Of a DNA stretch of 64,000 nucleotides, positions 62,547-64,000 are shown in pieces; position 1 is the stretch's first letter; each line of letters opens with the position of its first letter. A program made the translations under genes and the position numbers. The stretch is from an uncultured Pseudoflavonifractor sp. (GTDB lineage: Bacteria; Bacillota; Clostridia; Oscillospirales; Oscillospiraceae). The stretch lies in the NCBI GenBank assembly GCA_947577065.1, contig CANPTT010000003.1, positions 1-64,000 of the forward strand, read 5' to 3'. Below the pieces are notes generated by a model. It worked only from the letters and a program-made list of their open reading frames with translations. It ran no database searches and was not told where the DNA came from.

Positions 62547-64000
62547 TTATCCCAGCAGAGCGGGGAGGTTGAAGGTGACGATGAGGACCGAGGAGAGCAG
62601 GGCCGCCGTGACCGCCAGCATTGCCAGCGCGGGTAGGGCAGGGCCCGCCGCCTGGTACAGAGAGGCAAACGCCCGCTCCGCCGTCAGAGCAAAGCGGTGG
62701 CAATCAGAGCCGCGGCCACCTCTGCGTCCGCTCTCCACATATCGCCGGGCACCGCCCAGAACACCGCCGGTGAGGGTGAAGAAGAGAGAGAGGGTCACGC
62801 TGAACACCGAAAGGCATCCCAAAAAGCCCAACAATCCCCGAAGTCCCAACAGGAGCCCGGCTGCTATGGGAGCCGTCAGGGCAAGCAGAGCAGGGGGGAG
62901 AAAGCCCAGCAAGGACCGGGTGGCACAACGGGAGACGCAGGCGGCATAGTCCGGAGCCTGCCCCCCTTCCATCAGTCCGTCGTTATCCTGAAACTGTCGG
63001 CGGGCCTGCAGAAGAACGGAACGGGCTCCGCCCCGGACCGCCAGCATAAGGAGCCCCAGAATGAGAAATACCACCATAACGCCCAGCAGGATCCCCAGAA
63101 GCAGGAGGGGGTCCTGTTGGGAGAGGGACCAGTCGGCCTGGGTCTCGGAGAAGATCCGGGCAAGACACAGAAGCAGGGTCAGGGTACCGAATGCGGAGGA
63201 CAGGGTAAGGAGGCATTGGCCGCCGTTGGCAGCGGAGGCACCGATGGCGGCCAGATTATCCGCCCGGCGGCGGGAGACCTCGTCGGCGTCGGTAAGAGAG
63301 GCGGCGTGGGCGGCGCAATCCCCGATGGGCCCACAGAGGGCGGAGGCCAGGGATATGCCGGTGACCGAAAGCGCACTCACCCCGGCCAGGGCGATACCGT
63401 AGGCGCCCTTGAGAAGGTCGTTCATGCCTCCGGCGGTATAGAAAGCGGCGGCCAGGGCGGCTGTGGCAAAAAGGACGGGGATGGCGGCGGAGCAAAGACC
63501 GATCCCCGATCCGCCGGTGACGGCTGCTGCGGCGCCGGCCTCGGCGGTCTCCGCCAAGGAACGGGCCGGTTTATAGGTGTCGGAGGTAAAATATTCCCCT
63601 GCCAAAGCGATAAAGGAGCCTCCGATCGATCCGGCAAAGACAGGCAGACACAGCGCCCAGCTTCCGGTCAGAAAATAAGTGATAGGCAGGCAGGCCGTGG
63701 CGGTGAGGACTGCGGGGACCAAAGAGGCGAACCGCAGACACCAGGGAAGGGAATAGCGGTCCCCGCGCTCCTGAGGACGGATGGTGAGGAAGCCGATCAG
63801 ACAGGCGACGGCGCCTGCCGCCGCCACCGCCAGGGGAAGAAGCATGGCGTTCCAGGCCATGTCATCGGCGGAGAAAGCGGTCATACCCAAAAAGAGGGCG
63901 GCAAAGAGGAGATTTTCGTAGGAGGCGTACCCCCCCGCGGCGGTCCCCGCCGCGGGGCCGACCCCGTGGCCGATCCGGTCGGCGATAGCGGCGGGATTCT
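62547..64000 (-). CDS. Membrane pyrophosphatase (HppA) homologue lacking catalytic aspartates, 5' end cut by window
   Basis: The frame runs from the window edge to a stop at 62,547, over 480 residues with many membrane helices. It follows HppA along its length: NPAAIADRIGHGVGPAAG (family NPATIADNVGDNVGDCAG), SLAETAEAGAAAAVTGGSGIGL, YGIALAGVSALSVTGISLA, GPIGDCAAHAASL (family GPVADNAGGIAEM) and a C-terminal RYVESGRRGGRGSDCHRFAL. Acidic residues that hold pyrophosphate and Mg are replaced in every visible motif, and the final GDTVGDPFKDTSGPS block reads ALTAERAFASLYQAAGPA. Probably not a pyrophosphatase, though the membrane fold seems intact. Not part of the znu operon (terminator between). Confidence 0.85.
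   Translation of the reverse strand, partial: NPAAIADRIGHGVGPAAGTAAGGYASYENLLFAALFLGMTAFSADDMAWNAMLLPLAVAAAGAVACLIGFLTIRPQERGDRYSLPWCLRFASLVPAVLTATACLPITYFLTGSWALCLPVFAGSIGGSFIALAGEYFTSDTYKPARSLAETAEAGAAAAVTGGSGIGLCSAAIPVLFATAALAAAFYTAGGMNDLLKGAYGIALAGVSALSVTGISLASALCGPIGDCAAHAASLTDADEVSRRRADNLAAIGASAANGGQCLLTLSSAFGTLTLLLCLARIFSETQADWSLSQQDPLLLLGILLGVMVVFLILGLLMLAVRGGARSVLLQARRQFQDNDGLMEGGQAPDYAACVSRCATRSLLGFLPPALLALTAPIAAGLLLGLRGLLGFLGCLSVFSVTLSLFFTLTGGVLGGARRYVESGRRGGRGSDCHRFALTAERAFASLYQAAGPALPALAMLAVTAALLSSVLIVTFNLPALLG

Noticed and set aside
1..64000. CRISPR array, tRNA or rRNA genes
   Set aside because: No regularly spaced repeats and no tRNA or rRNA signature were seen on reading both strands.

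Overview
The window looks like part of a chromosome from a spore-forming, high-GC gut Clostridium relative, probably in the Oscillospiraceae (Flavonifractor/Lawsonibacter/Oscillibacter-like). This is an inference from gene content: SpoVT, a SpoIIQ-like peptidase, QueT, an rpsF-ssb-rpsR operon, and sigma-A type promoters with strong Shine-Dalgarno sites. No rRNA, tRNA, CRISPR array or insertion sequence was recognised.

Region 1 (1 to about 15,560) is the right end of an integrated mobile element. By eye it has lower GC and different codon use from what follows. It carries many small accessory genes: a PD-(D/E)XK-like protein cut by the window edge, a soluble FtsH-like AAA/M41 protease, a WYL regulator broken by an in-frame stop, a PolC-like protein whose catalytic aspartates are all glutamate, a VWA/macro-domain/zinc-ribbon group, an AbiE toxin-antitoxin pair, two single-domain resolvase-like proteins, a metallophosphoesterase and a large serine recombinase. 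The recombinase reading frame runs without a stop into codons of the sporulation regulator SpoVT, so the element sits inside spoVT and its right junction is visible. The 5' part of spoVT should lie beyond the other end of the element, left of this window. This is the most interesting feature here: a candidate intervening element in a sporulation gene.

Region 2 (16,020 to 31,310) is ordinary chromosome: small membrane proteins, a BlaI/M56 pair with a giant sensor domain, an SLH-domain protein, a MacAB-type exporter whose adaptor gene has a 15-A homopolymer, a SpoIIQ-like peptidase, a DUF401 permease, queT behind a structured leader, galU and a PepSY protein.

Region 3 (31,440 to 47,910) holds rpsF-ssb-rpsR, rpiB-serC-serA (serine synthesis), an RCC1-repeat protein, a GntR/ABC-2 operon with three tandem paralogous permeases, an AraC regulator with a secreted flavinylated reductase, an XpaC-like protein, a VanW protein and a DUF2461 protein.

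Region 4 (48,260 to 58,240) is one co-directional cluster: two solute-binding lipoproteins, a fused double permease, an ATPase with a large insertion, two HAD phosphatases and a YesM/YesN-type two-component system. It looks like an uptake system that senses its own substrate, which may be a phosphorylated compound rather than ferric iron. Region 5 (58,290 to 64,000) has a cell-wall amidase, a znuABC-type zinc/manganese importer and, cut by the window end, a membrane pyrophosphatase homologue that has lost its catalytic aspartates.
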